Assembly: GCA_039654915.1 (NCBI GenBank)
Contig: JBDJPA010000011.1
Location: forward strand, 930,001-994,000
Direction: 5' to 3'
Source: Aquilaria yunnanensis
Taxonomy: Eukaryota; Streptophyta; Magnoliopsida; Malvales; Thymelaeaceae
DNA length: 64,000 bases
Shown: piece by piece, positions 1 to 12,660 of the stretch
How the letters are laid out: every line of letters begins with the position of its first letter
How positions within the stretch are numbered: the first letter of the stretch is position 1
Translations under genes and position numbers: made by a program
The notes under the pieces: model-generated
The model's input: the letters and a program-made list of their open reading frames with translations, nothing else
Database searches by the model: none
Told to the model about the DNA's origin: nothing

Positions 1-534
1 AACCGTCCAATCCAGGTAAGAGGAAGGGCCAAAAGGGAAGCTGGAACCACCGAACCAGGTGCCACACTAGGACGAAGAGATTGTTGATTCGTCGAACGGA
101 GGTGGAAGCAGGAAAGATGACAGGCTGAAGGGGAAAGGGGAAGAGCGAACAAAAGGGTGAGCGATGACGAGGTGAGCAATGACCTGCGAGCATATACAGT
201 GAGAGGGGGACTCGGGAGTGAGTGACTGAGTGATAGAGTGAGTGGTGCGTGGCAGCGTGAAGGTCCTGGAGGAAGGCTAGGGTTTGGTAATAGTTTTGGT
301 ATTTTTAATTTTCTAGGGGTAAACTTGGAAGGTTAGATGAGTATTTAGTGGGTTTGATAGGTAGACAGGACGAATTTACTCATCATGGATATCTCTACCC
401 GCCACTTACTTATACCCTCCAGATGGGTGCAAGTTATTATCTAAGTCCGCACCATTGTGGGTATTTTTACGCGCCTATCCATTTGTAATGGACAGATACC
501 CAAGGGCAATGGATTTTACTCACCCAGCTGCCAT
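1..534. other. Intergenic, no gene seen
   Basis: I see no supportable coding region here. The first 260 bases are G/A-rich. The stretch at about 300-530 has degraded text such as repeated forms of GATATC near 385 and TTTACTCA near 370 and 515, which suggests old repeat debris. A 72-codon frame at 455-673 has no recognisable domain and runs into a dispersed repeat, so I do not call it a gene. Confidence 0.5.
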
Positions 535-1288
535 CCCTAGTTATTCTCATCCCTTTTCACTCTTTTTTCTTTTTTTTCATTATCTATATCATAGAAAAAT
601 AAAAAGCCCTGTCTATCATTGGTTAGCTAATAGGGTGGTGGCAAGTATTGACTTCTGCTTATTTGTCTTTTAATGAAGGGTCACCCTAAATTTGTTGCTT
701 AAAAAAAATAGGTGACATGGGATGCACTGTAGGAATAGAAGAGGTGAGGGTCACACTCAGGCCTTAACCCTCTTCCTTCTTTCTACCTTGCTCTTCCCCC
801 TGATCATTTCTAACAAGTCACACTCATTCACCCATTTTCCCTTGTAAAAGGTAGTGCTCTATCAATGATAATTGGTAGTTTTTTTATTAAGATAGGTTTA
901 TATCCGGTGAAGATATGGGCTCCATGAGATCTTTACTAGTGGCTAGACCTGGAAAAAAAAAAAAAGAGTTGCAATGATATCTTTGCTATAGACTAGACCT
1001 AAAAGAAAGGGAGTTATATATATGAGAATGCTTGGGTTAGTACAGGCTTGAAAAGAGTATAAGGAATTCAATAAAAAGAATAAGCATGATGGAGGGTTTT
1101 TATGAAGAGCCTATTATAGGTTGAGAGATGTGCTTGGCAACGAGGGAAGTTCCTCTTTTCTTGGACAAGAATCTTGTTGCTAGAGCTTCCTTATCTTCTT
1201 CAAATCTATCATTAATACTGATAATTAATACTGGGTCAACCTATGAAAATGCCTCTGATGGGTCAACCCACAAGAATGCCCCAGTATA
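535..1288 (+). repeat. Dispersed repeat family R1, copy 1
   Basis: This segment is clearly related to 25137..26690. Both start at CTAGTTATTCTCATCCC and both end at GGGTCAACCCACAAGAATGCC, with most of the sequence between alignable by eye. Copy 2 carries an extra 761-bp insertion at 25693..26453 that is absent here, so this copy keeps the empty site near 1049-1058. I found no terminal inverted repeat, poly(A) tail or coding potential, so the superfamily is unknown. Confidence 0.75.
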
Positions 1289-3257
1289 TTGTAAGGATGG
1301 TGTATAGTATCAATATTGTAATAACATAAATTATCGTAAAATTTATTATCACTTTTACCTTGTTAAATGTTTCATTATTCCATATAACAATTCCATTAGA
1401 GTCTGAGACTGTCCACCTAAGTATAAGTACACTTAGTAACACCATTAAGTACTGACAGTTTCCATCTGTTAACCCATATATTATCCATCCTTTAAAAAAA
1501 AATCAGCCGTATGAAAAATCGGGCACAAACTCAAGCAGTTACCTGATTTGAGCCCCCTTTCCATACAATTCTCTACCCGAAAGGGCATAAACTCAAGCAG
1601 TTACCTACAACCCTAAATCGAAGACAAAAAAAAACTAGAAAGGGAGCGACGCTTGCCTCCTCCCTGAAAAGAACTGGTTTGTGCATATTGCTTCTTTAAT
1701 CGCGTCGGCGATGAAGGAGGAGAATAAAAGTCGCATCTTTCTATGAAAAGGAGTATGACAACAATAAGGGCAAAAAAGTACCACATCAATCCAGGAGGAC
1801 GGTGATTATAGTGGTTTGTGAGAAGGCCAAACTCTGATCGGTGGCCTACGATTGTGCCTGCAGCAGGTTGTGAGAAGGATAAAAGGTGCGGTTCCGAGTA
1901 AAAGTGTGTAAAGTGTTATATAAAAAAATATGTTTTAAGTTTATTAAGGAAACTTGTTTTTGAAGAAAAGTTAGTAGGTTATTAATTTATATTAGTGTTT
2001 GAATCAAGTTTGATTTCCAAATGAGAAGTTTTTATAAGTTGTTTCAAGTTTAATCCATTAAAGTCACAGTTTAACATGTTTTTTTATCACCTAAGTTTAA
2101 CTTACTCCCAAGTTTATGCTTTAATGCTTTAAAATGGCTTAATCCATGGTCTGGAGTTGCTGGAAATTTTTGAAACATTAGGCAATGTGTTTAACTTTGG
2201 TTTTAATCTGTTAAGTGGAAGCTTGAAAGCTTCCGTTCAAATTCTTCGAGTGGCGCAATTTCGGTCAAAATTTCAAATATCATTCCAATGAATTAGAGGA
2301 CGTTACCTGGACAGTCTTGCAGAGCATTAAATAACTTGTCTCTAGCTGCTTTTGACTGTTAAAGGGCGAAATTGAGTTTAACCTGTTAAACTCGCAACTT
2401 AATACAAAATCTAGAGCATTTTTTTCTACGTGAAAAACAGGGTAACAGTCCCCAGTTTTTAAGAAACTTTTTCAGACGTCTCCAGCAGGGATCCGATGGT
2501 CAAATAGCATCCTAAAGAGTATAATTACACCAAGATACATGTTGTAAATTGCTTTTGATAACTAGAAAAGAGAATCCTTCATCAAAGAACTTGAACTCGA
2601 AAATTGCCAAGAACTTGTGCTTTCATTGGCTTATCTAGCATTGATGTTTCCATAGTTCTTACCACCTTGTAACCATGAAATTATTGAGCTTATCTTGAGT
2701 GGTTAAGTGATTTCCTTGTAAGGGAAAGAAGGTTAGAAAGGTTTCTAGTTAGCCTTTGACAAAACTAGTGAACGGTTGAGCTAGAAGGAATTACTAAAGG
2801 GTTGCGTGCCCTTGTATGTTATTGTGTATTCCTGTGTTTTATTGTGGAGAAGAAAACTCTCAAGTGATGAACTTGAGAAAAGGAGTAGGCTCTAAAGAGG
2901 AAGAAAACTCTCAAGTGATGAACTTGAGAAAAGGAGTAGATTCTAAAGAGGAGATACCAAATTTCTATAAAAATACTCTTGTTCAAGCTTCTCTCTCTCT
3001 CTTTCTCTCTACATACTTGATCTTTGGTTAGTGTTTTATGCTACCTATCTTAGTTAAACTTGTTTGTTTTCAAAAATACTTCGAAGGTAGCTTTAAAAAA
3101 AAAAGTTTAGGTGGATTGTGGTAGTCATTTTCTAGTTAGAATATGGTTAATTATTTTTCCTTGAATTAAGTTTGAGTTTGAGGGTTTAAGAACCCATTTT
3201 TGATTTACTTTGGAACTCAACCAATTCACTCCCCCTCTTGGTTGCACTTAGGACAAC
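1289..3257. other. Intergenic; possible solo-LTR relic at its right end
   Basis: No gene is seen. The last few hundred bases look like the 3' part of a copia-type LTR: a CT-rich run at 2990-3015, then a stretch near 3210-3255 with ACTCCCCCTCTTGG and ending GGACAACA. The homologous block B (from 45480) becomes similar only after this point, which fits an LTR boundary near 3256. I could not find a matching left end or a target-site duplication, so this stays tentative. Confidence 0.3.
2849..2950 (+). repeat. 51-bp tandem duplication (two units)
   Basis: Two adjacent 51-bp units (2849..2899 and 2900..2950) differ at about two positions. Each starts GAAGAAAACTCTCAAGTG. Because 51 is a multiple of three, the frame at 2816-3031 stays open across both units, which explains that ORF without a gene. 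Units of this kind are common in LTR U3/R regions. Confidence 0.9.
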
Positions 3258-4873
3258 ACAATTGTATATCAATGCAAGTTAATCTAATTACTCGTGTTGA
3301 CTTAAGCCGTTGTGTCTTCTGTTTCTGTATGCATTTTTGCTAGTTTTGAATTCAGAGGCTTTGTCTGTTTGTTCTTTCTATCTAGTTGAAAGCGGCCTCA
3401 ACTTCTTGGAGATAGTGATAAGGTCATTAATGTGTTTAGTACTTGTAAGGCTCAAAGACATCGGCTTTTTATGTTGGAAAGGACTTTTCAAAGTTATCAT
3501 CTTTTATCTCAGACTTCTCGTTCAAGTTAATTTGCTACGCACACATGTTCCAAACAAATCACCGTTCCAATGTATTCAAATAAGAGTAGTTATATGCTGC
3601 ACCAAGTACAATGGGTTACACCCTTTATTTCACTTTGTTTACAAAAAATGTTACCGCTTCTTAAACAGTATTTATAACGAAATAAACCACACTTTGTACA
3701 AGGCTGTCATTGTGTATGAAACAATATTTTTTACGAAATGAACAAAATTTTACAGAATAAAAGATCTGTATAAATGAAGCAATATTTCTTATGCAATAAA
3801 ACAATATTATTTACGAACACCATTTGTTATGAAATAAATAGTAGTATTTTATGAAATAACAAATTCATGTTAATAGAAAAATATTTATTATTGAACAGAA
3901 TAATATTACATATGAATAGTATTTCTTATGAAATGAATAATATTTTATGGAACATCAAATTTCTATGAATATGAAACAACTCTTACTTAATGAAATAAGC
4001 TTATTTAAGAACGCCATTTCTTACAGAATTAATATTATTTTATGGAACATTAGATTTGTATTAATAAAAAAATATTTGTCACTGAATGGAACAACATTAT
4101 TTCTTTTAAACACCAGAACAAAATGAATTTCATTAAAATGGTAAAAAAACTCATATATTGGTTGCCAACTAGATGCTGGACTCCTTGTGTAACAAAAATA
4201 CCTCTACAGCCCCTTCACCCTTTCTTTTGGGCTTAAAACACCCATAACTTTCACGTCTAACCAAAAGGGTATCTTCCTCAATTCACCCGAAACCCAGATG
4301 TGACTTGCGACTCAACTCACTTGAAATGTATTTTAGCAGTTTTTTTATGGCCCGACAAAAAATGAACTTGCTCTTAGTATTCCTTTCATCAATGGACTAG
4401 TCATTGTATAGAAAGCAAGATACCAAAATGGGACATGGACAAAAACCTAGCAAGGATCACCAATCCAATTCGATATACACAAAGCAAAAAATTAACCCAA
4501 AAAGGTGAATGATTGGATACACATACTAGTTTGGCCACAAACTCAGGGTAATTGTCCTGTAGCAACTAGAGAGGCTTTTATATACCCAGCATGAACTCTC
4601 TCTTCCTAGGCCCTGGAGAGTTCTTGAGACCATTAACCTGAAAAACAATAGAAATGCCTCCAGGACTGAAATCAAGCTTCCTTGTGCTCTTGTCTAAGAA
4701 TTAAATCCTTCATCTCAAGAACTTGTTTATCTTCTCTTCGTCTACAAAAGTTTTATGATACAACACCTTGTTCTAAAATTCCCCATACATATAGTAACAC
4801 ATATGATGACACTTTCTATCCTGTCTGTGCATACTTTATTTGGACCAGTCATCATCTAGAAGCTCCTTGATCC

Positions 4874-5130
4874 TGATGGAGATTGGCCGAAGAAGAAGCA
4901 ACAGGGAGGACGAAGAAAATTAATGCTGCAAATCAAGTCTATGTATGCCTGAAAACGTAGCCCATTAAATGGGCAATACAAGAGTAGAAGCCAAATCAAA
5001 CTAAACTACCTAACCTAAACCAGCTAAGAATAGGAACACGATTAACTCCTACTACTACCAGACTTCTACGTTTATTCGAAGACGAACAGACCGAGAACAC
5101 TAATGAAACAAATTCATATGATCTTTAACA
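4874..5130 (-). repeat. copia-1 3' LTR
   Basis: 257-bp direct repeat of 7607..7863. Plus-strand text starts TGATGGAGATTGG and ends TCTTTAACA. In element orientation this is the 3' LTR, preceded by the polypurine tract at 5131..5141. Confidence 0.95.
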
Positions 5131-5141
5131 CTCCCCCTTCA
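5131..5141 (-). other. copia-1 polypurine tract
   Basis: On the minus strand this reads as a purine run, GAAGGGGGAG, directly before the 3' LTR. It is the expected plus-strand DNA primer site. Confidence 0.9.
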
Positions 5142-7546
5142 TTTGAATTTGGATATTCCCAGTATAGTGCAAAGTTCTAAATGCTTCTTGAGTGGCAAAC
5201 TCTTAGTCATAAGGTCTGCAAGTTGCTCTTCAGTACTGCAATTTTCTAGTTTAACTTCACCTTTTGCTATCAATTCACGGATGAAATGGTGCTTGATCTC
5301 AATGTGTTTAGTCCTGCTATGGTAGACTGGATTTTTTGCAAGCAACACAGCTCACTTGCTATCACATAATACTTTTGTTGCATTACTTTGCACCTCACCA
5401 ATGTCTCCCAGCAGCCTTGCTCATCAAACTTCACATTTCTGCTTATAATAATTTTTCCATTCTCTGGATCATAAAGCCTGTAGGCTTTTGATTTTGAACA
5501 GTAGCCAATAAAAATGCATTTTTTCAACTTTTCTTCCAACTTATGCCTGTCACTTGTGAGTAATGCATAGCAAATACACCCAAATATGTGCAAGTGACTT
5601 ACCGAAGGCTTGTTCCCATGCCACGCTTCATAAGGAGTTCTGTCCCATACTGCCTTGGTGGGAGAAATATTGATGAGATATACTGCGGTGGCCACTCCTT
5701 CTGCCCACAATGAGTCCGGTAGTTGCTTTCCCTTCATCATCGACTTAGCCATTTCTACAACAGTTCGGTTCTTACGTTCCACCACGCCGTTTTGCTCAGG
5801 TGTGTGTGGAGCTGTCAGCTCTCTCTTGATACCATGTTCTTCACAAAAATCAGTGAACTCTTTTGATGTGAACTCATCTCCATGGTCCGTTCGTAATGCC
5901 TTCAGATTCCTTCCACTTTGCTTTTCTACCAGCGCCTTGAATTTCTTGAAATGCTCAAATGTCTCTGATTTTGATTGCAAGAATTATACCCAACTCATCC
6001 TGCTGTAGTCATCGGTGATCAACAAGAAATACTTACTTCCTGCTAGCGACTCGACCCTCATTGGACCACACAAATCAGCATGTACCAGCTCCAAAATTTG
6101 GGTAGCACGTTTGGACTTCCCTACTGGAAACACTTTCTTGGACTGCTTACCAAGTGCACATCCCTCACACATCCTTTCAAGTGGTGCAATGTTTGGCAAG
6201 TCATTAACCATCTCTTTGTTTTTCAGAAGTTTTAAGCCTTTAATATTTAAATGCCCATACCTTAGATGCCACAACTCATTGTTCTCGACCACTTTGCTCA
6301 TCATGGCTGCTTCAGCATGTTCCAAAAAATTTAGAGGAAACATTCGGTTGGGAAGCATTCGAGCTGTTGCAAGAGGTTTACCTGTTGCTTTCTCCTTCAC
6401 CACACACTTATTATCATCAAACAATACAGAATATCCAGACTCAATCAATTGACCCACACTTATGAGACTATGAGCCAAACAAGGAGCAAAATGCACATTT
6501 TTGATGAGTTTGGTCTGGTTACTTACTGCCACAATTGCTGTACCTCTTCCTTCAATTTGAAGTTGCTTGTTATCTCCAAGTCGCACCAATGATTTTACTG
6601 ATTCATCAAGGTTTTTGAACTTGGATTTGTCCCCGGTCATATGATGTGAGCAACCACTATCGAGATACCAGACCTCCTTGTCAGCCACTTCTGTGTTCAA
6701 TGAAGCCATGAACAGATAATCATCCTTTTCATCGTCTTCTTCAGCAAACTTTGCCTCTTCCGGTTTTGACCAGCAAAATTTTTCTGTGTGTCCATATTTT
6801 TTGCAATAGGAACATTGAAGAGCTCTACTACGCCCTCGTCCTCGTCCTCGGTAGTTTCCTCTACCTCTTCCTCTCATGCGTTGGGTAGAGGAGTTTGGCT
6901 CCCCCTTCGTCTGAAATGCCTTTTCTTCTTCTCCATTAATGGACCGGTTAAGTCTGGCTTCATGGGCTTGCAAAGACCCCATTAGTTCATCAAGAGAAAA
7001 ATTTGATAAATCCTTAGACTCTTCAATGGCAGCAACCACATGGTCAAATTTTGGAGTCAAACTTCTTAACACTTTAGCTACCACCACTTCATCATTCATT
7101 GTTTCTCCGTATGAACGCATTTGACCCACAGTTGTTGATACTCTAGCCAAGTATTCCTGGACTGACTCATTATTCTTCATGCAAAATGTTTCAAAAACCC
7201 GTCTAAGAGATTGCAGTTTGACAGTAATTACCTTTGTCAATCCTTGATATTCGGTTTTAAGGATTGACCATGCCTGTTTCGCGGTTGTAGCTGCAGCTAT
7301 CCTTGGAAAAATGACTTCATCCACTGCCTGCTGAATGAAAAAAAGGGTCTTTGCATCACGTTTTAGATTTTCCCTGTGGCGAGCATCATCATCGCTGGCT
7401 TCTGCATAGCCGGACTCGACAAAATCCCAAAGATCCTAGGATTTGAACAAGGTTTTCATTTTAATGCTCCAGAATTCATATGATTCGCCCTTGAAAATAG
7501 GAATTTGGGGCTGAGATATATTGAGAGAACTTAGATTCGCAACCAT
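5139..7546 (-). pseudogene. copia-1 gag-pol, internally deleted and interrupted
   Basis: The reading begins at an ATG at 7546 (MVANLSSLNISQPQIPIF) and encodes in order gag (UBN2 type), a CCHC zinc knuckle (CSYCKKYGHTEKFC, near 6790), the aspartic protease motif DSGCSHHMT (near 6650), the gag-pre-integrase HLRYGHLN segment and the integrase core (DDYSR, RTDHGDEF, PEQNGVVERKNRT). Gag is broken by a TAG at 7436..7438, where related proteins have Gln before DLWDF. A TAA at 5984..5986 interrupts integrase after DDYSRMSWV. Near 5430-5380 the reading jumps from the end of integrase (KFDEQGCWE) straight into the RNase H tail (KVLCDSK, then AVLLAKNPVYHSRTKHIEIK), so almost the whole reverse transcriptase is missing. 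Confidence 0.93.
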
Positions 7547-7589
7547 TATTTTTTTTTTCTCAAGTAGAATGCCCAGTTCAAAAGGAACC

Positions 7590-7603
7590 TGGCTCTGATA
7601 CCA
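7590..7603 (-). other. copia-1 primer binding site
   Basis: On the minus strand this reads TGGTATCAGAGCCA, the standard complement of the 3' end of plant initiator methionine tRNA used by Ty1/copia elements. Confidence 0.95.
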
Positions 7604-7606
7604 CTT

Positions 7607-7863
7607 TGATGGAGATTGGTTGAAGAAGAAGCAACAGGGAGGATGAAGAAAATTAATGCTGCAAATCAAGTCTATGTATTCCTGAAAACGTAGCCCATTA
7701 AATGGGCAATACAAGAGTAGAAGCCAAATCAAACTAAACTACCTAACCTAAACCAGCTAAGAATAGGAACACGATTAACTCCTACTGCTACCAGACTTCT
7801 ACGTTTATTCGAAGACTAACAGACCGAGAACACTAATGAAACAAATTCATATGATCTTTAACA
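7607..7863 (-). repeat. copia-1 5' LTR
   Basis: 257-bp direct repeat of 4874..5130, about 97.7% identical by my count of six differences. In element orientation this is the 5' LTR; the tRNA primer site lies three bases inside it. Confidence 0.95.
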
Positions 7864-7899
7864 GATCCCTGATCATTTCCTCCAATGGATTGTGTTCTT

Positions 7900-8880
7900 G
7901 AACATTGCAAAAGCTACCTTATCCTCGAAAACTCTGGCTCTCTGGTTTTGGTTCATGGCCCTGCTCATAGATTTTGTGTTTCAGATCTAGGTGGTCTTAA
8001 TGGTGGAGAGTAGAATCTTTCTCTGCTCAGTCAGTTTTTTCCGAATGATGTTACTAGGAAGATCCTGACTCTTCCTCCCCCTGTACCAAATAATAGTGGG
8101 GATCTTTAGATCTAGAAAGTTTATTCCAGAGATAGTACTCCACTAAGAATGGGTATTCTTGGTTAGTAGTTCAAAGGTCTGATCATTTGTTCCACCTAGT
8201 TGGGGGTTTGATTGGGACTATTCTAGACCCAGATTTTTATAAATTAATGAGGAAAGTGAGGGGCTTACAAATCCCACAAAAAATTAAGACCTTTTTTATG
8301 GAAATGTTTGTTGAATGCTCATCTGACGGGGATTAACTTAGCTCTCCATTGTGGTCTTCAAAGGTACCTTTGTCATCAATGCAATGCCAATGCTGAAACT
8401 GCTCTTCATCTCTTCTGGGGAAGTTCTGGTTTGGCAGAGATCTGCGGCCTTTTTACAATACCACCTACACTGCATAACTAAATCTGCTTTGACGCTTGGC
8501 TGTCCTACTTCCTAGTGTCCAAGGATAAGTGGTCTTTTGACTGGATTTTTTTAGTCTTTACTTTCTCAATTATATGGTTAGGAAGAAATGAGTACGATCT
8601 TTCCGAATGCTACATTTGACTCCAGATCATTGACAACCAGAAAAGATGCTCTTATTCAACAAATCTCATCCTTTAGATACTTTATGGTAACTCAGTGGGT
8701 ACTTTATACAGATCCTCCTAATAAGCTTTCCCATCTTGGGGATCTAGGAAGTGGATGGTGCTGGCCTATAATCCTACAATTTTTATAGTCGATGGTGCTT
8801 GGCTTAGATCTTCTGTCCTAAGAAGGTGTGAACAAATAGCTCTTCGACGTTGAAAGTTGAGCTAGTCACTAAATTCCATA
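7900..8880 (+). pseudogene. Decayed LINE-like non-LTR retrotransposon coding region (block A)
   Basis: In broken plus-strand frames I read LQIPQKIKTFF (about 8265-8300), then a zinc-binding RT-associated (zf-RVT-like) segment, INLALHCGLQ followed by CHQCNANAETALHLFW (8330-8420), then IFIVDGAW (about 8785) as in the RNase H-like tail of plant LINE proteins. Several frame changes and stops separate these pieces. The same remnant exists in block B at 49000..49930. It predates the duplication. Confidence 0.6.
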
Positions 8881-9127
8881 TAGTTTATACCGTAAAGGCT
8901 TTATTCTTGTAGTATATTACTATTCTTCAGATTGCTTGTAGATCTTGGATACCTTCTTTACAAGCAGAAGTCTTCAGACCAAGATTGATAAGCATAGCAG
9001 ATCAAGTCACTGTTGAGATAAGGAAATTTGATCGATGTTTATTGGTCATAGAACTACGGCAACATGTTTCTCCAGCACAAAATGCTGTAGCTTTTCTCTT
9101 ACCCTAGTCTTCTTATTGATTTTGAGT

Positions 9128-9172
9128 GTGTGTCAGTGTGTGTGTGTATATGTATGTATGTGTTTGTGTGTG
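9128..9172. repeat. (GT)n / (GTAT)n microsatellite
   Basis: A run of GTGTGT alternating with GTATAT. It is short and imperfect. Confidence 0.8.
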
Positions 9173-9761
9173 TTTGAAGATGGGTGGAACCGGGATTAGA
9201 AAGGGGAAGAGGTTGGTCAAGTTGCCATTGATGAGAATGGCGACCCTATAGTGTAGAATTTTTGTCCTTTTTTTTTCCATTAGATTATGGATTTTCAGCT
9301 TTTAGCTTATATTTATTTATAATCCATTTTGTTTCCCAATTACAACTAAGAGCAGTGAAATTGGTTGTTTTAAAAAAATTTTGACAAAATTAAATTTTAC
9401 AATCAAATTCACTAAATCAAAGATAAAAAACAAATCAATTAATCTTATACACAAATCAAGCAAGTAAACAAAAGGAAGATAAGAAAAATAGTGCACTAAG
9501 ATTTATAAAGGTCTAATTCTATCAACCAGAGTCTACATCTTCTCCTCAAGCTTGAACACTTAAGTGTTCCTCTACTATATTTTGATTAAGATTATGATAG
9601 TGTTTTCCTCAAAGTTCATCCCAAACTAATCCTTAATTTTCTCTAAGACTAACTAAAAATCACTTTCTAATTCTTTTCAAGGCTCACTAAAAACTATTTT
9701 ACACTCAAAATATTCTAAGGCTTGAAGCGTTTACAAGCTCACACAATAGTACTATTACTAA

Positions 9762-10099
9762 CACTCAGTTCATTTTAATTTAAGTCAATTGAATTTTAAA
9801 TGGCTTATTTTTATTTTTATTTTTTTTATCTAAAATTAATTTTAATTAAAAGCCAACATTATGTAGGTACAGTAATCCATTGAAAATTTAATTTTTGTAT
9901 TCTTACTAAATTTTTATGAAATTTTATAATTTTAGGCATTAAAAGGTAAAATTCATAAAAATTTAATAACATCATGAAAATTTATTTTCAAGTGGATTAA
10001 TGCATCTACATAATATTGAATTTCAAATTAAATTTGTTTCAGGAAAAAAAATATAAAATTAAAAATAGCTTAGTTGACTTAAGTTAAAACGAATTAATC
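9762..10099. mobile_element. 338-bp MITE, near-palindromic (copy A)
   Basis: Block B (near 50752) reads straight from GTACTATTTCTAAATATAC where block A is interrupted, so this is an insertion. Direct repeats CTAA at 9758..9761 and 10100..10103 flank it. The ends are inverted repeats: TTCATTTTAATTTAAGTCAA on the left and TTCGTTTTAACTTAAGTCAA from the right end. The rest of the element is also largely self-complementary. A related copy lies at 35500..35845. A TAA-containing target duplication would suit a Tourist (PIF/Harbinger) type, but the superfamily is not certain. Confidence 0.75.
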
Positions 10100-11454
10100 C
10101 TAAATATACAAGTAAAAGCATAAATCTTGGCTCTTTTCTTAAATGATGAACACTTTTGATAAGTATTTGATGAGGAATCATTGATCTTCTGGCCAAGTCT
10201 CTAAAAGAAGACATTTCTCCATATATTTATACACCTTTGGGTGCCAAAGAGATGCTGAAAAGCTGTAGAGAATGTTATAAAAGTCCCTTAAATTTTTTGT
10301 GACTGTTGCTACCCATTTTTTATAATTTTGCAATTCTGTCTTCCACTTTTACTCGAGTGAAAAGTTTTGCTCGGTCAAAATCTGAGTCTTACATCACCAC
10401 CTACTGTTTGAACTCCAATAGCTAGATTGTCCATTAATGGCTTCTCAACAGCTAATTCACGTGGCTGGCTGAGTTGACTTAGTTTTAAAAAGAATTTTCA
10501 AAATTTTTTTTAACTGGAGATTCATACTCAAGCTTTAACTGGAGTTCTCACCCTATTGAAAATTTTCATTCAAGTGTTTTTCTTGTCCAAAACCAAGAAC
10601 TCGGCCTTGAAAATATGCTTTAGTTTTAACTTGTTGTTTTTTTGCTTCAAAACACTTTTAGATTTTCACATGCTAACTTATTTGAGGACATTAAATCTCA
10701 TCTAAAAAATATCTTAATTTTTCTAATTATCTTGCATACTAAAATAAACACATTAATCATTCATAAATATTTTTTTATTATCAAAATTTTAAATTAATTG
10801 ACTGAAACAAATCCAACACATTATAATTTTAAATAGTTGTGTTTGTAGAACCTTATTTGAAATTAATAGCATAGTTTCAAGTTTATTATCTAATTCTTTC
10901 TAATTCTTAACCTTCAAGTGTTAAAGCAATGGAGAAATAAGGTGGGAGGTCAAAAAAAAAAAAAAGATATTGGTGGACGTTCATTATTGTTTGTGATAGC
11001 ATCCTATAATGTGACGAAAATTTGTATCTGTGAGCTTGTGCTAAGCACAAAATGTCAAAACATCTTTTTGTGTCCAAATTTCTTAATTATTCTAATGATC
11101 ATTTTCATTACTAAAAACCATCTTTTTAGTGGTACGTCATGATAAACTGATAAAATACAAAAACTTATATGTCATACACTGCATATTTGTGATAAAAAGT
11201 TTATAGCACTACAACACAAATGCAAAATCGCAATTGAAAATTGTGACTAAAAGTCAACCACTATGTGTTTTAGTTGCTAAGCAATTAGAAGTAAAAAATG
11301 TGCACTTTTTATTGTGACTGAAAGTTTTAGTTGCCCACATATTAGTCGTCTTTTAGTCGGAAACTTTTTATAAATTTTACTGCAGTCATCCTTCCGTCGG
11401 TTTTTAGGTGTTCAATTTGTCTTAGTCGCATTTTTAGTGGTTAAGTTGATTTAG

Positions 11455-12660
11455 AAGTTTTGGGTTTTTTTAGAGTTTAGGATATATGTATTAGGATTTA
11501 GAAATTTTTTTTAGGGTTTAGGGATATAGAATTAGGATTTAGGGTTTTTAAGGGATTAAGAGTATTGGACATAGATTTAGGGTTTAGGATTTTTATTTAA
11601 GGTTTAGAGTATTAATTGAATCAATTTAATGTTAGGGTTTTGGGAATTATTTTAGGATTAATTTAGAGCTTTTTATGATTTAAGGTTTGAGAAATTTTTT
11701 GTATAAGGGTTTAGGGATATATATAGAATTAGAATGGTTCAAGGGTATTTAATTAAGTATTAGGGTATTGAAATTTAGGGTATGGGATTTGCATATGGGG
11801 TTTAGGATTTAGGGTTAATGGTATAAATTAAGTTTAGGGATTAGCGTTTAGGGTTAATGGTATAAATTAGGTTTAGCATTTATGGTTTAATTAGGGTTTG
11901 TATTTAGGGTTTTGGGTTTAATTAGGGTTTAATGTTTAATTAGGGCTTGTATTTAGGGTTTATGGTTTAATTAGGGTTTGTATTTAGGGTTTTGGGTTTA
12001 ATTAGGGTTTAGTGTCTAATTAGGGTTGTATTTAGGATTTATTGTTTGCTTAGGGTTTAAGGTTTAAGTAGGCTTTGTATTTAGGGTTTAGGTTTTAGGG
12101 TTAATGGTAGTTAGGTTTAGGGTTTAGGGTTTAATTAATTGGGTTAGTATTTATGGTTTTGGGTTAATGGCAGTTAGGTTTAATTAGGGTTTGTATTTAG
12201 GGTTTAGGGTATAATTAGGGTTTAGGGTTTAGGATTTAGAGTTTAGGATTGATGGTAGTTAAGGTTAGGGTTTAGGGTTTAGGGTTTAATGAATAGGGTT
12301 TGCATTTAGGGTTTAGGATTAATGGTAGTCGGGTTTAGGGTTTAATTAGGGTTTAGGGTTTAGGGGGTATGGAATTTAGGGTTTAGGGACATATAAAAAT
12401 ATGGTTTGGGATTTGGGTCTTAGGGTTAATGGATATAGAATTAGTATTTAGGATTTTAGGTAATAAGGTTAAATTTAAAGTTTAGGAATTAGGGTTAACG
12501 GTATATAACTAGGTTTAAGGTTTACGATTTAAGGATATAGAATTAGGGTTTGGGGTTGTAGGGTCTTTGGGTCTTAGGTGGTTTAGGGTTTTAGGTCTTA
12601 GTGTTTAATTTATGGTTTAAGAGTTAATTTAGGGTTTCCATGTTTAGAGTCTAATTAATT
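11455..12660 (+). repeat. Degenerate telomere-like (TTTAGGG) array inside CACTA-1
   Basis: Dozens of copies of TTTAGGG and one-step variants (TTAGGGTTTAGGG, TTTAGGATT, TTAATTAGGG) fill about 1.2 kb on the plus strand. Higher-order units such as GGTTTAATTAGGGTTTGTAT repeat at 11890-12010. This is an internal array, not a chromosome end, because unique and transposon DNA continues on both sides. Confidence 0.9.

Larger units (their letters stand above)
4874..7863 (-). mobile_element. Defective Ty1/copia LTR retrotransposon (copia-1)
   Basis: This is a complete LTR-to-LTR element read on the minus strand. It has 257-bp LTRs at both ends (TG...CA), a 5-bp target duplication GATCC at 4869..4873 and 7864..7868, a primer binding site matching initiator tRNA-Met and a polypurine tract. 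It is only 2,990 bp because most of the reverse transcriptase is deleted. The LTRs differ at about 6 of 257 positions, so insertion is fairly recent although the element cannot encode its own replication. Block B holds the empty site near 48960. The element probably moved with proteins supplied by a full-length relative. Confidence 0.95.

Noticed and set aside
5655..7124. Several plus-strand ORFs of 60-145 codons
   Set aside because: They are antisense to the copia-1 gag-pol reading and have no homology of their own.
11455..12660. A true telomere or chromosome end
   Set aside because: The repeats are degenerate, lie inside CACTA ends and are followed by more than 50 kb of further sequence.
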